Source of the DNA: Bacteroidales bacterium UBA5433
Lineage (GTDB): Bacteria; Bacteroidota; Bacteroidia; Bacteroidales; UBA932
Reading direction: 5' to 3'
Assembly: GCA_002427525.1 (NCBI GenBank)
Contig: DIRP01000013.1
Location: forward strand, 1-64,000
Length of the DNA: 64,000 bases
How positions within the stretch are numbered: the stretch's first letter is position 1; each line of letters starts with the position of its first letter. Under the pieces are notes generated by a model that worked only from the letters and a program-made list of their open reading frames with translations, was not told where the DNA came from and made no database searches. This document shows, piece by piece, positions 44,146 through 54,213 of this stretch. The position numbers and the translations under genes are program-made.

Positions 44146-45543
44146 ATGGAACTTGAACAATACATTGCAGAACGGTTTCTTGCTACATTACCCTTTCAGG
44201 CATCTTCTGATCAACACACATTCTTTCATCTTTTTGCTTCCTTTCTGACAGGCGAAGACAAAATTTTTGTACTGAACGGTTATGCAGGTACAGGAAAAAC
44301 AACGGCCATGGCGGCAGTGACAAGTGCACTGGAAGGGTTGGGAAGGCAAGTTGTTCTGCTGGCTCCAACCGGGCGGTCTGCCAAGGTAATGATGGGGTAT
44401 GCGGGCATTCCGGCTTTTACCATACACAAAATTATTTACAGGCAAAAGACAACAGCCGGATCCGATGAAACGGGATTTGGTGTTTTTGACCTGCAACCTA
44501 ACAAAAAAAACAACACGCTTTTTATTGTTGACGAGGCTTCTTTGTTGTCTAACAGCAGCGGAGGTCTTCTTTTTGGCAGCGGTAACCTGCTGGAAGATTT
44601 GATGACTTTTGTTTTTAGCGGACCCGGAAACCAGTTGCTTTTGATGGGCGATGCTGCCCAGCTTCCGCCCGTTGGCCTGGACCGGTCACCGGCGCTGGAC
44701 CCGGACCACCTGGGCGTTTATGGAAACGTTGTGTCTATGGAAATGAAAGAGGTGCTGAGGCAATCTTTGGATTCCGGTATCCTGTACAATGCCACGTTGC
44801 TTAGAAAGAACCTGACAGAAGGGAAGTGTACCCTTCCGGAATGGAAAACGGAGGGTTTCCCGGATATCTGCCGTATTAGCTCCGGTGATCTTACAGAAGC
44901 CCTGGCAGATGCGTTTAGCACCTACGGGCAGGACGAGGTGGTGGTGCTGTGCCGTTCCAACGACCGGGCCAACCGCTACAACAAGGGAATACGCAACAGC
45001 ATCCTTTTTAGGGAAGAAGAGATAACAAAAGGAGACCGTTTGATGGTTGTAAAAAATTGTTATCAATTTGTGGAAGATGTGCCTCAGATGGATTTTATTG
45101 CCAACGGTGACATAGCGGAAATCCTGAGAATCCGTGATTTTACGGAGCGTTACGGCTTTCGGTTTGCGAAAGCCCTGCTCCGTTTTCCGGACTATAAAGA
45201 TACAGAGCTGGATGTACATATCTTGCTGGATACGTTGGACAGCCGGGCTCCGGCACTTACCCGGGAACAGCAACAGCAGCTTTACGAAGGCGTATCTGCC
45301 GATTATGTACATATAAAAAACAAAAGAAAACGGTACAAAGCCATACGGGAAGACCTGTTTATGAATGCATTGCAAGTAAAATTTGCCAATGCCATTACGT
45401 GTCATAAAGCACAGGGCGGGCAATGGAAAGCCGTGTTTGTAGATAAGGCTTTTTTTGGAACTACATGTGACCTGGACGTGTTGCGCTGGTATTATACGGC
45501 TTTTACAAGGGCCCGGGAAAAATTGATACTGATTAACCTATAA
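44146..45543 (+). CDS. RecD-like / exonuclease V alpha-like DNA helicase (AAA ATPase)
   Basis: 465 aa superfamily-1 helicase: Walker A in NGYAGTGKTTAM (about residue 42), Walker B in TLFIVDEASLLS, motif III GDAAQLPPVG, and a UvrD_C_2 end with ITCHKAQGGQWKAVFVD and YYTAFTRAREKLILI. It lacks the N-terminal domains of RecD2. Probably 5'-3' translocating on DNA, by analogy. I use the ATG at 44146 rather than an upstream start inside trkH. DPP IV follows after 12 nt. Confidence 0.87.
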   Translation: MELEQYIAERFLATLPFQASSDQHTFFHLFASFLTGEDKIFVLNGYAGTGKTTAMAAVTSALEGLGRQVVLLAPTGRSAKVMMGYAGIPAFTIHKIIYRQKTTAGSDETGFGVFDLQPNKKNNTLFIVDEASLLSNSSGGLLFGSGNLLEDLMTFVFSGPGNQLLLMGDAAQLPPVGLDRSPALDPDHLGVYGNVVSMEMKEVLRQSLDSGILYNATLLRKNLTEGKCTLPEWKTEGFPDICRISSGDLTEALADAFSTYGQDEVVVLCRSNDRANRYNKGIRNSILFREEEITKGDRLMVVKNCYQFVEDVPQMDFIANGDIAEILRIRDFTERYGFRFAKALLRFPDYKDTELDVHILLDTLDSRAPALTREQQQQLYEGVSADYVHIKNKRKRYKAIREDLFMNALQVKFANAITCHKAQGGQWKAVFVDKAFFGTTCDLDVLRWYYTAFTRAREKLILINL

Positions 45544-45555
45544 CAACTATACTGT

Positions 45556-47631
45556 ATGAAACGAATTTTGGTTTCCTTGATTTTTTCTGTATTGCTTTTG
45601 CTACCGGTCGGTGCACAAGAACGTGCTGTGCGGGAGGCAGCTCCGCAAGATTTAGTTAAATCATTGGAAATGCCGCTTTTCTGGGAAAACGACAGAACCC
45701 TTGTCTTGTATTCAGGTACCATGCAAAAGCCTTCCTATGTGCAGGAAGATATTTTTACGGGAGAACGAAAACAACGGGAACAACCGCAAAGAAGACAGGC
45801 CGGTTTGTCGGACCAGGAATTGGATGAACATGCCAAAAATCCGACCCTGTCGCCCGATGGTACACAGGTAGCCTTTACTTTAAATAACGATCTGTATTCC
45901 AAAGAACTGGCAACGGGTAAATTGATAAGACATACGTACGACGGAAGTCCGACGGTACTGAACGGGTGGGCCTCCTGGGTATATTATGAAGAGATTCTGG
46001 GCAGGGGCAGTATGTACCGCTCTTTCTGGTGGTCGCCCGATAGCCGGCGTCTTGTGTTTTTCCGAAGCGATGATACCCATGTACCCATGTTTCCCATTTA
46101 CGTAGCAGACGGGCAGGACGGGTACCTGGAAGAAACACGGTATCCGAAGGCGGGAGAAGCGAACCCGACAATTCAGATTGGAATTGTTACCGTAGAAGAA
46201 GGAAGCCCCATAGTGTGGGCAGATTTTGATCCGGCAGCCGATCAGTACTTTGGACAACCGTTCTGGACGCCGGACGGAAAGACGTTGCTGTTGCAATGGA
46301 TGAACAGAACGCAAAACCGATTGAAGTTGTATGCCGTAGATCCGGAAACCGGGAAAGGCGATGTAATTTATACAGAAGAGCAGGAAACGTGGCTGGGGTG
46401 GATTGAAACCCCGCATTTTACAAAAACAGGATTCCTGATGGTACGTGATTTTGAAAAATGGCAGCACATATACCTCTATGCTTATAAAGAAAAAACAACC
46501 ACCCGGCTTACAGACGGGCCGAATTGGGGGATAATCGTCCACGGAACCGACCCGGAAGAAAACTACGTGTATTATTCGGCAAGAAGGGAAATGAGTACAC
46601 GTTCCAACGTATACCGCGTGCCACTTAAACAGCAGAACAATAGAAAAGGTTCAGTTGTACAGCAACTTACGCCTGATGGCCTGCATTATACGAACGTGCA
46701 GTTCTCTCCGGGATTTACCCATTTCACGGCGCTTGCTTCCAACGTAAGCACCCCGTCCCGCTCGGTATTGTTTGGGGTAAAAGAAGGCCTTATGCGTGTC
46801 TTGGACGATGCCAAAGGCCCTGCTTACGATACAGAGTTGGCTGCCGGCAACGTACCGGTTTCTGAAATGCATTTCCTGACGACAGAAGACGGGTTTACGA
46901 TTCCGGCTATCATTACATGGCCCCTACATAGGGAAGAAGGGAAAAAATACCCGGTTCTTGTCAATGTGTACGGAGGGCCCAACAACGGAAGCGTGATGGA
47001 CCGCTGGGTAGCGCCGGCCGGCAAATACCACTGGGCCAAAAAAGGAGTGATACAGGTAACCCTGGACCACCGCGGCAGCGGCCATTGTGGGAAAAGAGGA
47101 TTGGATATGATGTACAGGAAACTGGGTACATGGGAGATACACGATTACAAATTGTGGATAGACTACCTGAGAAATACCGGGAGCGTAGATGAGAAACGGG
47201 TAGGCATAACGGGCTATAGCTACGGAGGGTACGTAACGGCACTGGCTGTTTGTACGGCAGGGGATTATTTTCCTTACGGAATAGCCGGAGCCGGTGTATT
47301 TGACTGGATGTTTTACGATACGCATTACACGGAACGTTTTATGGATACGCCACAAAACAATCCGGAAGGGTATAAAAATGCCTCGGTTCTTGAACATTGC
47401 AGTACATACGGTACGTTTGGCCCTTCGGCACTGCTGATTACCCACGGTACTTCCGATGACAACGTGCATTTTCAGAATGCCATGCGCCTGGCAGACGAAC
47501 TCATGAAGCATAACAAGCTTTTTCAGTTTATGCTGTATCCCGGGGCCAGGCATGGTTACAGAGGATACCAGGGAGCTTATTCTGCAACAGAAGAAACGGC
47601 TTTCTGGACACGGTATCTTTTGGAGGAATAG
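45556..47631 (+). CDS. Dipeptidyl peptidase IV-like S9B protease
   Basis: 691 aa exported serine protease that removes X-Pro (or X-Ala) dipeptides. Signal peptide to GAQ, an eight-bladed propeller (about residues 60-430) with the substrate N-terminus-binding Glu pair in VYYEEILG, and an alpha/beta hydrolase domain: nucleophile S555 in GITGYSYGG, acid in HGTSDDNVHF, His in ARHGYRG. With the Xaa-Pro aminopeptidase earlier in the window it would handle proline-rich peptides. The RNA methyltransferase gene starts 2 nt after its stop. Confidence 0.93.
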   Translation: MKRILVSLIFSVLLLLPVGAQERAVREAAPQDLVKSLEMPLFWENDRTLVLYSGTMQKPSYVQEDIFTGERKQREQPQRRQAGLSDQELDEHAKNPTLSPDGTQVAFTLNNDLYSKELATGKLIRHTYDGSPTVLNGWASWVYYEEILGRGSMYRSFWWSPDSRRLVFFRSDDTHVPMFPIYVADGQDGYLEETRYPKAGEANPTIQIGIVTVEEGSPIVWADFDPAADQYFGQPFWTPDGKTLLLQWMNRTQNRLKLYAVDPETGKGDVIYTEEQETWLGWIETPHFTKTGFLMVRDFEKWQHIYLYAYKEKTTTRLTDGPNWGIIVHGTDPEENYVYYSARREMSTRSNVYRVPLKQQNNRKGSVVQQLTPDGLHYTNVQFSPGFTHFTALASNVSTPSRSVLFGVKEGLMRVLDDAKGPAYDTELAAGNVPVSEMHFLTTEDGFTIPAIITWPLHREEGKKYPVLVNVYGGPNNGSVMDRWVAPAGKYHWAKKGVIQVTLDHRGSGHCGKRGLDMMYRKLGTWEIHDYKLWIDYLRNTGSVDEKRVGITGYSYGGYVTALAVCTAGDYFPYGIAGAGVFDWMFYDTHYTERFMDTPQNNPEGYKNASVLEHCSTYGTFGPSALLITHGTSDDNVHFQNAMRLADELMKHNKLFQFMLYPGARHGYRGYQGAYSATEETAFWTRYLLEE

Positions 47632-47633
47632 CT

Positions 47634-48851
47634 ATGATGACCGACCGTGAAATCCGTTTTATAAGAGAACACCTGAGTGAGGATATTCATGGTCTGGCCC
47701 TGGGTAAGCACAACTATCCGGGGATTGACGTTCCTAAGTGCCTCCTGCAAATAGAGGGACTGCGGAAAATAAAGAACAAAGTGCCGGAATGGTATGCGTG
47801 TACGCAGGTATTCATTCCTTCCACACAGGCTGCCGAACAGGCTTCTTCTGCAGAAACAGCCCGTTACAAATGGCGTTTTTTGAAAGAACCCGGAACGGTA
47901 GTTGATATGACGGGGGGCCTGGGGGTAGATGCGTATTACTTTGCCGCGACGAACAAACACGTGGTGTATGCCGAGCAGGATGCCGGGTTGTGCCGGGCCG
48001 CATCACATAACTTCCGGGTGCTGGGTGCCGGTGATCGCATACAGGTAATGCAGGCAGATGCACAGCGGTTGTGGGACCCGGGAAACAGGCTGCCGGATGC
48101 AGATCTTGTATATGCCGACCCGTCCCGCAGAACAGCTGCGGGAACGCGTATCCGGGGTATTGCAGGATACAGCCCCGACGTGACGCGGCTGGCAACCACC
48201 GTACTGAAACAGGCTCCGGTATTTTTAATTAAAATTTCTCCGTTGGAAGATATTGTACATACGCTGAGGCTTTTTCCCCAAACCTCGGAAATTCATGTAC
48301 TGTCCCGGGAAAATGAGTGCAAAGAATTGCTGTTTTTGCTGAAAAGAGAAAAAAAAGCCGAGGCTTCTCCGCTCCTGGTATGTTCCGGAGGTTTTTCTTT
48401 TCGTTTGCAGGAAGAACAGCAGGCGGCTGCCACCGTGAGCCGGGAACGCAACTACGGAGAAATAAAGGAAGGGCATTTCCTGCACGAACCGGAAGTATCC
48501 TTGCTTAAGGCAGGTGCTTTTGCTTTGCCTGTAGTACGTTTTGGGGTACAAAAAATTCATGGCAACAGCCATTTGTATGTATCTTCAACTCCGGCTGTTT
48601 CTTTTCCCGGCAGGTCGTTCAGGGTACACGAGATTATTCCCTTTACGTCCTCGAATCTCAGGCAGTTGGCTTTACGGTATCCCAGAGCCAATATGACGGT
48701 CCGTAATTTCCCGCTGAGTGTGGAGCAATGGAGAAAAAAAACAGGAATACGTGACGGGGGAACGGATACATTGATTGGAACAACGGCGTATATTGCCGGA
48801 AAAGAAGTAAGAATCATGATTTATGCAACCAAATGGGAGGAAACTATATGA
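47634..48851 (+). CDS. Class I SAM-dependent methyltransferase with THUMP-like domain
   Basis: 405 aa. The Rossmann methyltransferase core has TVVDMTGGLGVDAYYFA (SAM site), VYAEQDAGLCRAA (acidic loop) and DLVYADPSRR (a DPxR catalytic-like motif). The C-terminus matches the THUMP-like domain: TSSNLRQLALRYPRANMTVR and the GTDTLIGTT segment. RNA, probably tRNA or rRNA, is the likely substrate, inferred from THUMP. It starts 2 nt after DPP IV and overlaps the metallopeptidase by 4 nt (ATGA). Confidence 0.85.
   Translation: MMTDREIRFIREHLSEDIHGLALGKHNYPGIDVPKCLLQIEGLRKIKNKVPEWYACTQVFIPSTQAAEQASSAETARYKWRFLKEPGTVVDMTGGLGVDAYYFAATNKHVVYAEQDAGLCRAASHNFRVLGAGDRIQVMQADAQRLWDPGNRLPDADLVYADPSRRTAAGTRIRGIAGYSPDVTRLATTVLKQAPVFLIKISPLEDIVHTLRLFPQTSEIHVLSRENECKELLFLLKREKKAEASPLLVCSGGFSFRLQEEQQAAATVSRERNYGEIKEGHFLHEPEVSLLKAGAFALPVVRFGVQKIHGNSHLYVSSTPAVSFPGRSFRVHEIIPFTSSNLRQLALRYPRANMTVRNFPLSVEQWRKKTGIRDGGTDTLIGTTAYIAGKEVRIMIYATKWEETI
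48834..48838 (+). promoter_or_regulatory. Strong Shine-Dalgarno before the HEFGH peptidase
   Basis: GGAGG lies 9 nt before the ATG at 48848. It is one of very few such sites in this window, where most starts lack a purine-rich leader; it decides the ATG over earlier in-frame codons. Confidence 0.6.
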
Positions 48852-50884
48852 AAAAAACAATGGCAATTTTGGCATGTACCTTGTTATTGGCGTGCCATAC
48901 GAACACAAGAGAAACAGTTATGTCTAATATCAACGACCAAACGGTAGCAACCGTGCTGTCCCGTCTGGACAGCCAGGAAGAATTGTACGAACAAGCAGAA
49001 CGGGGCGTGCGTCAGGCAGCGGCCTTATGGAGGGAAGAAGACGGCAGCCGGGAAGAATTTACGGATTTTTGCCTGGAATATTTTTGTACTACAGAAGCAG
49101 AAAAAGAAGTCCTTTTTAACAAGCTTTCTGTAGCTTTTGAAAACATCATAGGTACGGCCAACCAGGTAAGCGTGGCCTTGAAAAAACCGGTACATCTGGA
49201 AGGAGACGCGTTAACGCCTGTGGATCTGATTATGGGCAGTTACAGTCCTTCTGCCCATTTTTCGGAAGATATGTACGGCAACAAAATAGCCTTTATCTGC
49301 GCCCTTAATTTCCCGAATTTTTCTCTGGAAGAAAAAAACACCCTGGGCAGAGAGTGGAGCCGGAAGGAATGGGCTTATGCACGGCTGGGTGATATGTTTA
49401 CACAGCGCACACCGGCCCGGCTGAACCAAGAGATGTCCCGCGTTATGGGAGATGCAGAAAATTACATTGCATCCTACAATATCATGATGGGCAACCTGCT
49501 TACGGAAGACGGACGCCACCTGTTTCCGGAAGATATGGTGTTGCTGTCCCACTGGAACCTGCGGGACGAGATCAAATCCAATTACGCTCCGGGTCCGGAT
49601 GCCCTGGAGAAGCAACGCATGATCCAACAGGTAATGGAACATATCGTATGTCAAAGCATTCCGGAGTGCGTGATCAACAACGACCGGTACGAGTGGAAAC
49701 CCTGGTCCAACACCGTATATAAAGACGGGGAAGAAACGGTTGCCAAAGCCGAGGGAGCCAGACGGTACGAACACCTGCTGGCTACCTTTCAGGTAGAAAA
49801 AGAAAGGGATGCGTACTACCCCAACATGCCTACGGCCATCATCCGTAATTTTGAACAGGATATGGAAGTTTCTGCCCGGGAAATTGAAGACTTGTTTGTG
49901 CATTTGGTTTCTTCCGAGCAAGTCAAGAAAGTGGCCGGCCTTATTGAAAAGCAATTGGGCAGACCGCTGGAACCTTTTGATATCTGGTACGACGGGTTCA
50001 AAAGCAGAACGGCTGTTTCTGAAGACGCACTGACAGCGCTTACACGTCGCAAATATCCGAACGCAGCTGCTTTTGAGAAAGATATGCCCCGCATGTTGGA
50101 CGTGCTGGGCTTTTCAAAGGCGCAGGCAAACGAACTGGCTTCGCGTATTGTGGTGGAATCGGCACGCGGTTCGGGCCATGCCTGGGGAGCCTCGGGGCGT
50201 TGGGAACCTGCCCGGTTGCGTACCCGCATTGGAAAAGAAGGTATGGACTACAAGGGGTTCAACATTGCCGTACATGAATTCGGACACAACGTAGAACAGA
50301 CGTTGAGTTTATATAATATTGATTATTATATGCTTAGCGGAGTTCCCAATACGGCTTTCACAGAAGCCATTGCTTTTATATTCCAGAAACGTGACCTGCA
50401 ACTGTTGGGGTATCCGCGGCAAGAAATGGACGACAATACGGTGTTGGATATCTTCTGGGGTTGCTACGAGATTATGGGTGTAGCTCTGGTGGATATGTAC
50501 GTATGGCAATGGCTGTACGATAACCCCAAGGCTTCTGCTTCAGCCTTGAAAGAAGCCGTACTGGAAAAAGCGCGCCAGGTATGGAACCTCTATTACCAAC
50601 CGATTTTTGGGCATGAGGATTCTCCGCTGTTGGCCGTGTACTCACATATGATTAACAGTCCTATGTACCTGCCCAACTACCCGTTTGGCCATATCATTGA
50701 GTTCCAGTTGGAAGAGCACTTCAAAAACGAAGGCATAGAAGACAGGAACCAACTGGGCGCAGAAATCACCCGTCTGTTTACACAAGGCCGTTTGGTGCCT
50801 CAGTTATGGATGGAAGGGGCCACCGGCTCTCCCGTAAGTACCGAGCCGTTGCTTAGGGCTGTGGATAACCTAAGTATGTTTTAA
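48848..50884 (+). CDS. Uncharacterised HEFGH zinc-metallopeptidase lipoprotein
   Basis: 678 aa. A short signal ends in LLLACHT, a lipobox-like Cys at about residue 16. The zinc site H476-E477-F-G-H480 with E506 (FTEAIAF) 26 residues on is a gluzincin (M3/M2-like) arrangement, and GHNVEQTLS resembles M3 oligopeptidases. The rest, about 450 N-terminal helical residues, I do not recognise. The start has a rare good Shine-Dalgarno (GGAGG, 48834-48838), and ATGA couples it to the methyltransferase. It overlaps the convergent esterase by 32 nt. Peptide substrate unknown. Confidence 0.75.
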   Translation: MKKTMAILACTLLLACHTNTRETVMSNINDQTVATVLSRLDSQEELYEQAERGVRQAAALWREEDGSREEFTDFCLEYFCTTEAEKEVLFNKLSVAFENIIGTANQVSVALKKPVHLEGDALTPVDLIMGSYSPSAHFSEDMYGNKIAFICALNFPNFSLEEKNTLGREWSRKEWAYARLGDMFTQRTPARLNQEMSRVMGDAENYIASYNIMMGNLLTEDGRHLFPEDMVLLSHWNLRDEIKSNYAPGPDALEKQRMIQQVMEHIVCQSIPECVINNDRYEWKPWSNTVYKDGEETVAKAEGARRYEHLLATFQVEKERDAYYPNMPTAIIRNFEQDMEVSAREIEDLFVHLVSSEQVKKVAGLIEKQLGRPLEPFDIWYDGFKSRTAVSEDALTALTRRKYPNAAAFEKDMPRMLDVLGFSKAQANELASRIVVESARGSGHAWGASGRWEPARLRTRIGKEGMDYKGFNIAVHEFGHNVEQTLSLYNIDYYMLSGVPNTAFTEAIAFIFQKRDLQLLGYPRQEMDDNTVLDIFWGCYEIMGVALVDMYVWQWLYDNPKASASALKEAVLEKARQVWNLYYQPIFGHEDSPLLAVYSHMINSPMYLPNYPFGHIIEFQLEEHFKNEGIEDRNQLGAEITRLFTQGRLVPQLWMEGATGSPVSTEPLLRAVDNLSMF

Positions 50885-52619
50885 AGAACTCCGTACGCAC
50901 CTCCTGCCACTGCGGTGGTGTGCTGTGCATGTTGTTTTTATATATCCTGTAGTCTTTAGGGGCTGTAATGTTGTTGTATCCGGCAAAGTTTGTACGGGGA
51001 GGACAGATTGGATCCTGCAGCCCCACTGCCATAATGGTAGGGGTTTTGATGCGCCCTGCCAGGTTCTTGATGTCAAAATAAGACAGTACCCGGAACAAGG
51101 CTTCTTTATCTAAGTCCGGATGCTCTTGCAGGTACGTTTCCATTTCACTGGCAGGCCAATCGGCAATCCGGAAATAGACGGGGTAGTCGCTTAAGAAAGG
51201 AATGGCCGGTGCAGCCACTGCAATGCGGTCATCCAATGCACAGACAGCTAAGGTGAAAGCACCTCCCTGGCTGGCTCCCTGGGCGCCTATCCTGGAGGTA
51301 TCGGCCTCGGCCCGGCTGCAAACAAAATCGACGGCACGTATTACGTCCATAAAGGCTCCCCGGTAGTAATATGTTTCTTCTGATGCAATACCCCAGGTAA
51401 ACCACCGGCTTTCGTATGCGTTGCCTTGTTTGTAGATGCCCTGGCCGCGTACAGAGACTACAAAGGAAATAAATCCGGGGTCGTCGTCTGTGTGCGGAAT
51501 CCACGGGTTGGAGCCATACCCCATATAAGTGATAAGTACGGGATGTTTGCCCGGTTTCTTGGGAACGGCGTAGTACCCACCCATGGTTTCGTTACCAAAA
51601 GATTTCATTTCTACGTAATACACGTTTCGTTGGCCCCGGGAATGCTCCGGCAGCAACTTTACCTTGGCTTGCATAGGAACGGCGTCCAGCAGCGCCCGGG
51701 TTTTTTCCCAGAAAGCGTCCAGGTCTTCCGGAGCATCCGGTACGGAAGTGATCTTTTCCGGTTCAAAACCAAAATGGAACGCCACCGGGTCCAGTGCATG
51801 TCCGTCTGCTGCAACCAGGAGGGAACACCTGTAAAAACCGGGACCCTGCAGTTGTATGTTGTCATTCCATGTTGTGCCGGCACCGGGACGGAGAACGGTA
51901 CGGTATGTTTTTTCGCTTACACGTTGGTGGTCGTCGGTAGCAATAACCACGCGGACACGGACTTTTCGTCTGACATCTTCCGGGTTGGTGACCGTGAAGT
52001 TGAGCATGTGCGGTTCCGATTCCATGAATACGCCGTTTTCTGCCGTTACTCCGGCTTCTGTGGTAATTCTCGGAAGGGGAGTGACCGGCTTCAATACGAC
52101 GGAAAACGTGAGCAGGCCTCCGTCTCCGCCGTCGTCATACACCTGGATGGCCAGGGTGTTGGGACCTTGGGTATCTACGTACTCCAGAGGAACTACGTAC
52201 GTACGTTTTTGCCCCTGTGCGCTTTTGTAATTGGGAGGGAAGTTGCCGGTACGGCCTATGTAATGCCCGTTGAAATACAGGGCATCGGCATCGTCTGCAT
52301 TGTCGTAACTTACCTCCAGACCTTTGTAGTACGTGACGGCACGTACAAAATCATCCGGAAGGGTAAATGTAGTACGGTACCAGCCGTAACCGTCGTAGCG
52401 AGCATAGCCCTGCTCTTCCCAACAGGTGGTAATGCAGAGCGTATCCCACAGGCTGTCGTCTGCCTGCGGGTTGGCCCACGCGGTATCGTTGCCCGTTTGA
52501 AATTTCCAATAGATGCCCAGATCAAAACTACTATTTGCTGAGGGTCGGTTGCAAGCAGGCATGGTCACCATAAGGACCAGAAGCACTACATAAAACAGAG
52601 GTTGTGTGATTTTTTTCAT
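50853..52619 (-). CDS. Acetylxylan esterase (AXE1)-like lipoprotein with sugar-binding-like N-domain
   Basis: 588 aa. Lipoprotein signal (MVTMPAC), a beta-galactosidase sugar-binding-type jelly-roll (about residues 30-180, with DTLCITTCWEEQGYARYDGYGWY), a linker beta domain (about 185-285) and an AXE1 alpha/beta hydrolase (about 290-588): nucleophile in GAQGASQGGAF, acid in MAVGLQDPICPP and a probable His in NNMHSTP. AXE1 enzymes deacetylate xylan or oligosaccharides. No polysaccharide-utilisation genes (SusC/D) are near. It overlaps the metallopeptidase by 32 nt. Confidence 0.83.
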   Translation of the reverse strand: MKKITQPLFYVVLLVLMVTMPACNRPSANSSFDLGIYWKFQTGNDTAWANPQADDSLWDTLCITTCWEEQGYARYDGYGWYRTTFTLPDDFVRAVTYYKGLEVSYDNADDADALYFNGHYIGRTGNFPPNYKSAQGQKRTYVVPLEYVDTQGPNTLAIQVYDDGGDGGLLTFSVVLKPVTPLPRITTEAGVTAENGVFMESEPHMLNFTVTNPEDVRRKVRVRVVIATDDHQRVSEKTYRTVLRPGAGTTWNDNIQLQGPGFYRCSLLVAADGHALDPVAFHFGFEPEKITSVPDAPEDLDAFWEKTRALLDAVPMQAKVKLLPEHSRGQRNVYYVEMKSFGNETMGGYYAVPKKPGKHPVLITYMGYGSNPWIPHTDDDPGFISFVVSVRGQGIYKQGNAYESRWFTWGIASEETYYYRGAFMDVIRAVDFVCSRAEADTSRIGAQGASQGGAFTLAVCALDDRIAVAAPAIPFLSDYPVYFRIADWPASEMETYLQEHPDLDKEALFRVLSYFDIKNLAGRIKTPTIMAVGLQDPICPPRTNFAGYNNITAPKDYRIYKNNMHSTPPQWQEVRTEFFKTYLGYPQP

Positions 52620-52644
52620 AGGAGTAAAGGTAACGTATTTTAGT

Positions 52645-54153
52645 TTATTCTGCTTTAAATTCTACGGGATGGGGTACGCAGTGGATTATGTACTGCAGGA
52701 CCGGTTTTTTGCGGCGGTATATGATTACTGTGTCCAGGGGAACGGTGCCGTGGAGCGTTTGCGGGTACCGGTTGGACTGGATGTAGTACATGGGTTCGTG
52801 GGGATCAATGCCGCCCCGGAGAGCGGTTATTTCTTCGTACTTGTGGGTTCTTTCCGTGGGTCCCGTGGTTTTCACAACGGTGCCGGCCGGTCCGGCTACG
52901 TAGTAATCCAGGTGTGCGGCAGGGAACCAGCGCGTGGCCAGCAGGGCGGCTCCGGGGGGCATGCCTTCCTTGCCTCGGCTTAGATCATACAGGTTTTCCT
53001 GCTCTTGTTGGATGTTTTTGAATTCCGTTCCCAGTTGCTTCCAGCCGTACATATCCAACGACACGTCTGTTGTTGTACTCAGGGGAATCAGGCCGGTGCG
53101 TATTTGCAGGGTACCGGCTACCAAAACAAGCACGACAAGGCCCAGGGACAGGCGCAGGGGTTTGTACAGGTTGCGGTGGGCAGCTGCTGCGGCGGCCAGT
53201 ACCAGCAGGGGGAAAAAAGCCGGGGCACTCCAGTGGGGCAACGTATTTCTGAACAGGGAAAAGAATACAAAAACAGCAATCATGGGCACGGACTGGCACA
53301 GCACCATGCGAAAAAACGCAGGAGTCACAGGACGCGCAGGACTCGTCACGTAATACCGGATGGCCCAGAGCATAAGCACTACGTTTACCGGGTTGTTGTA
53401 CAGAAAAGAACCGGCAAGTTCCCGGCCCAGGCTCAGAAAATCAGTCTTTTTGCCAAAAAAGGCCACGCGTTCTGCGTGGTACAGAAGGCCCGAGGCCCGG
53501 TGCGTGACGTTCCAGGCTATGACGGGGGCAAAAAGTACAAGCGACAAGCCAATGCCGGCCCACAGCCAGGGCGAGGCCAACATTTTTCTGTTGTACAGCA
53601 GCAGGTACAACAGCGTACCGGCCCACAGGAAGGCTCCTGTGTATTTGCTGAGCAGGGCTCCGCCGGCCAGCAGTCCGGCCCAAAGGAAAAGAGAAGGTTT
53701 CTCTTCTCCGTTGCTTGCACATCCGCACGCCCGGAGCATAAAATATAACGAGCCCAGGTAACACGTAGCCAGGGGCGTATCGGGGAGGATGAACGTTCCG
53801 GTAAGTACGGTGGCATACAGAGAACCGGTATACAATACGGCTGCGTACCATCCTGCTTTCCGGCTCCCGGTCAGCAGGCCCAAACGCCAGGCAAGCCAGG
53901 TATTGAGTGTTCCCAGCACCAGGGCCGGCACCCGCAGCATAAAAGTACTGTCAAAGGTCAGGTTCCCCGTAAACAGGTTGATGAGCCATCCTACCATGGG
54001 AGGGTGGTCAAAGTGGCTCCAGTCCGGAAACAGCGCGTAGGTCCAGTAATAAACCTCGTCGTTACCCAATTCCGTAAGCCCTGCCACAAGGCTTCTTAGC
54101 AGCAGGGAAAACCCCATAAGCAGGAGCAGGTGTTTTTGGTAAGGCTTTTTCAT
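52645..54153 (-). CDS. GT39-family (ArnT/PMT-like) membrane glycosyltransferase
   Basis: 502 aa with about eleven membrane helices. The first periplasmic loop carries the acidic catalytic motif ELGNDEVYYWTYALF and DHPPMVGWLINLF, typical of the ArnT-like/dolichyl-P-mannosyltransferase superfamily, which uses polyprenyl-phosphate sugars. The acceptor (lipid A, another lipid or protein) is unknown. It is divergent from the RmlD-like gene across a 60 bp region; its ATG is 5 nt after a TATCTTTG box on the minus strand (54166-54159). The esterase gene follows on the same strand 25 nt downstream. Confidence 0.85.
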   Translation of the reverse strand: MKKPYQKHLLLLMGFSLLLRSLVAGLTELGNDEVYYWTYALFPDWSHFDHPPMVGWLINLFTGNLTFDSTFMLRVPALVLGTLNTWLAWRLGLLTGSRKAGWYAAVLYTGSLYATVLTGTFILPDTPLATCYLGSLYFMLRACGCASNGEEKPSLFLWAGLLAGGALLSKYTGAFLWAGTLLYLLLYNRKMLASPWLWAGIGLSLVLFAPVIAWNVTHRASGLLYHAERVAFFGKKTDFLSLGRELAGSFLYNNPVNVVLMLWAIRYYVTSPARPVTPAFFRMVLCQSVPMIAVFVFFSLFRNTLPHWSAPAFFPLLVLAAAAAAHRNLYKPLRLSLGLVVLVLVAGTLQIRTGLIPLSTTTDVSLDMYGWKQLGTEFKNIQQEQENLYDLSRGKEGMPPGAALLATRWFPAAHLDYYVAGPAGTVVKTTGPTERTHKYEEITALRGGIDPHEPMYYIQSNRYPQTLHGTVPLDTVIIYRRKKPVLQYIIHCVPHPVEFKAE

Positions 54154-54213
54154 TTGTACAAAGATAACAAAGTCATGAATGCCTTTCCCTTCCTTTTTAA
54201 TACCTTTGTGTTT

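Noticed and set aside
47057..47553. Antisense open frames across the DPP IV gene
   Set aside because: The S9B domain order and catalytic residues on plus are complete.
51426..52541. 371-codon open frame on plus strand
   Set aside because: It is antisense to the esterase gene, with no family match and no start region; a by-product of codon use.
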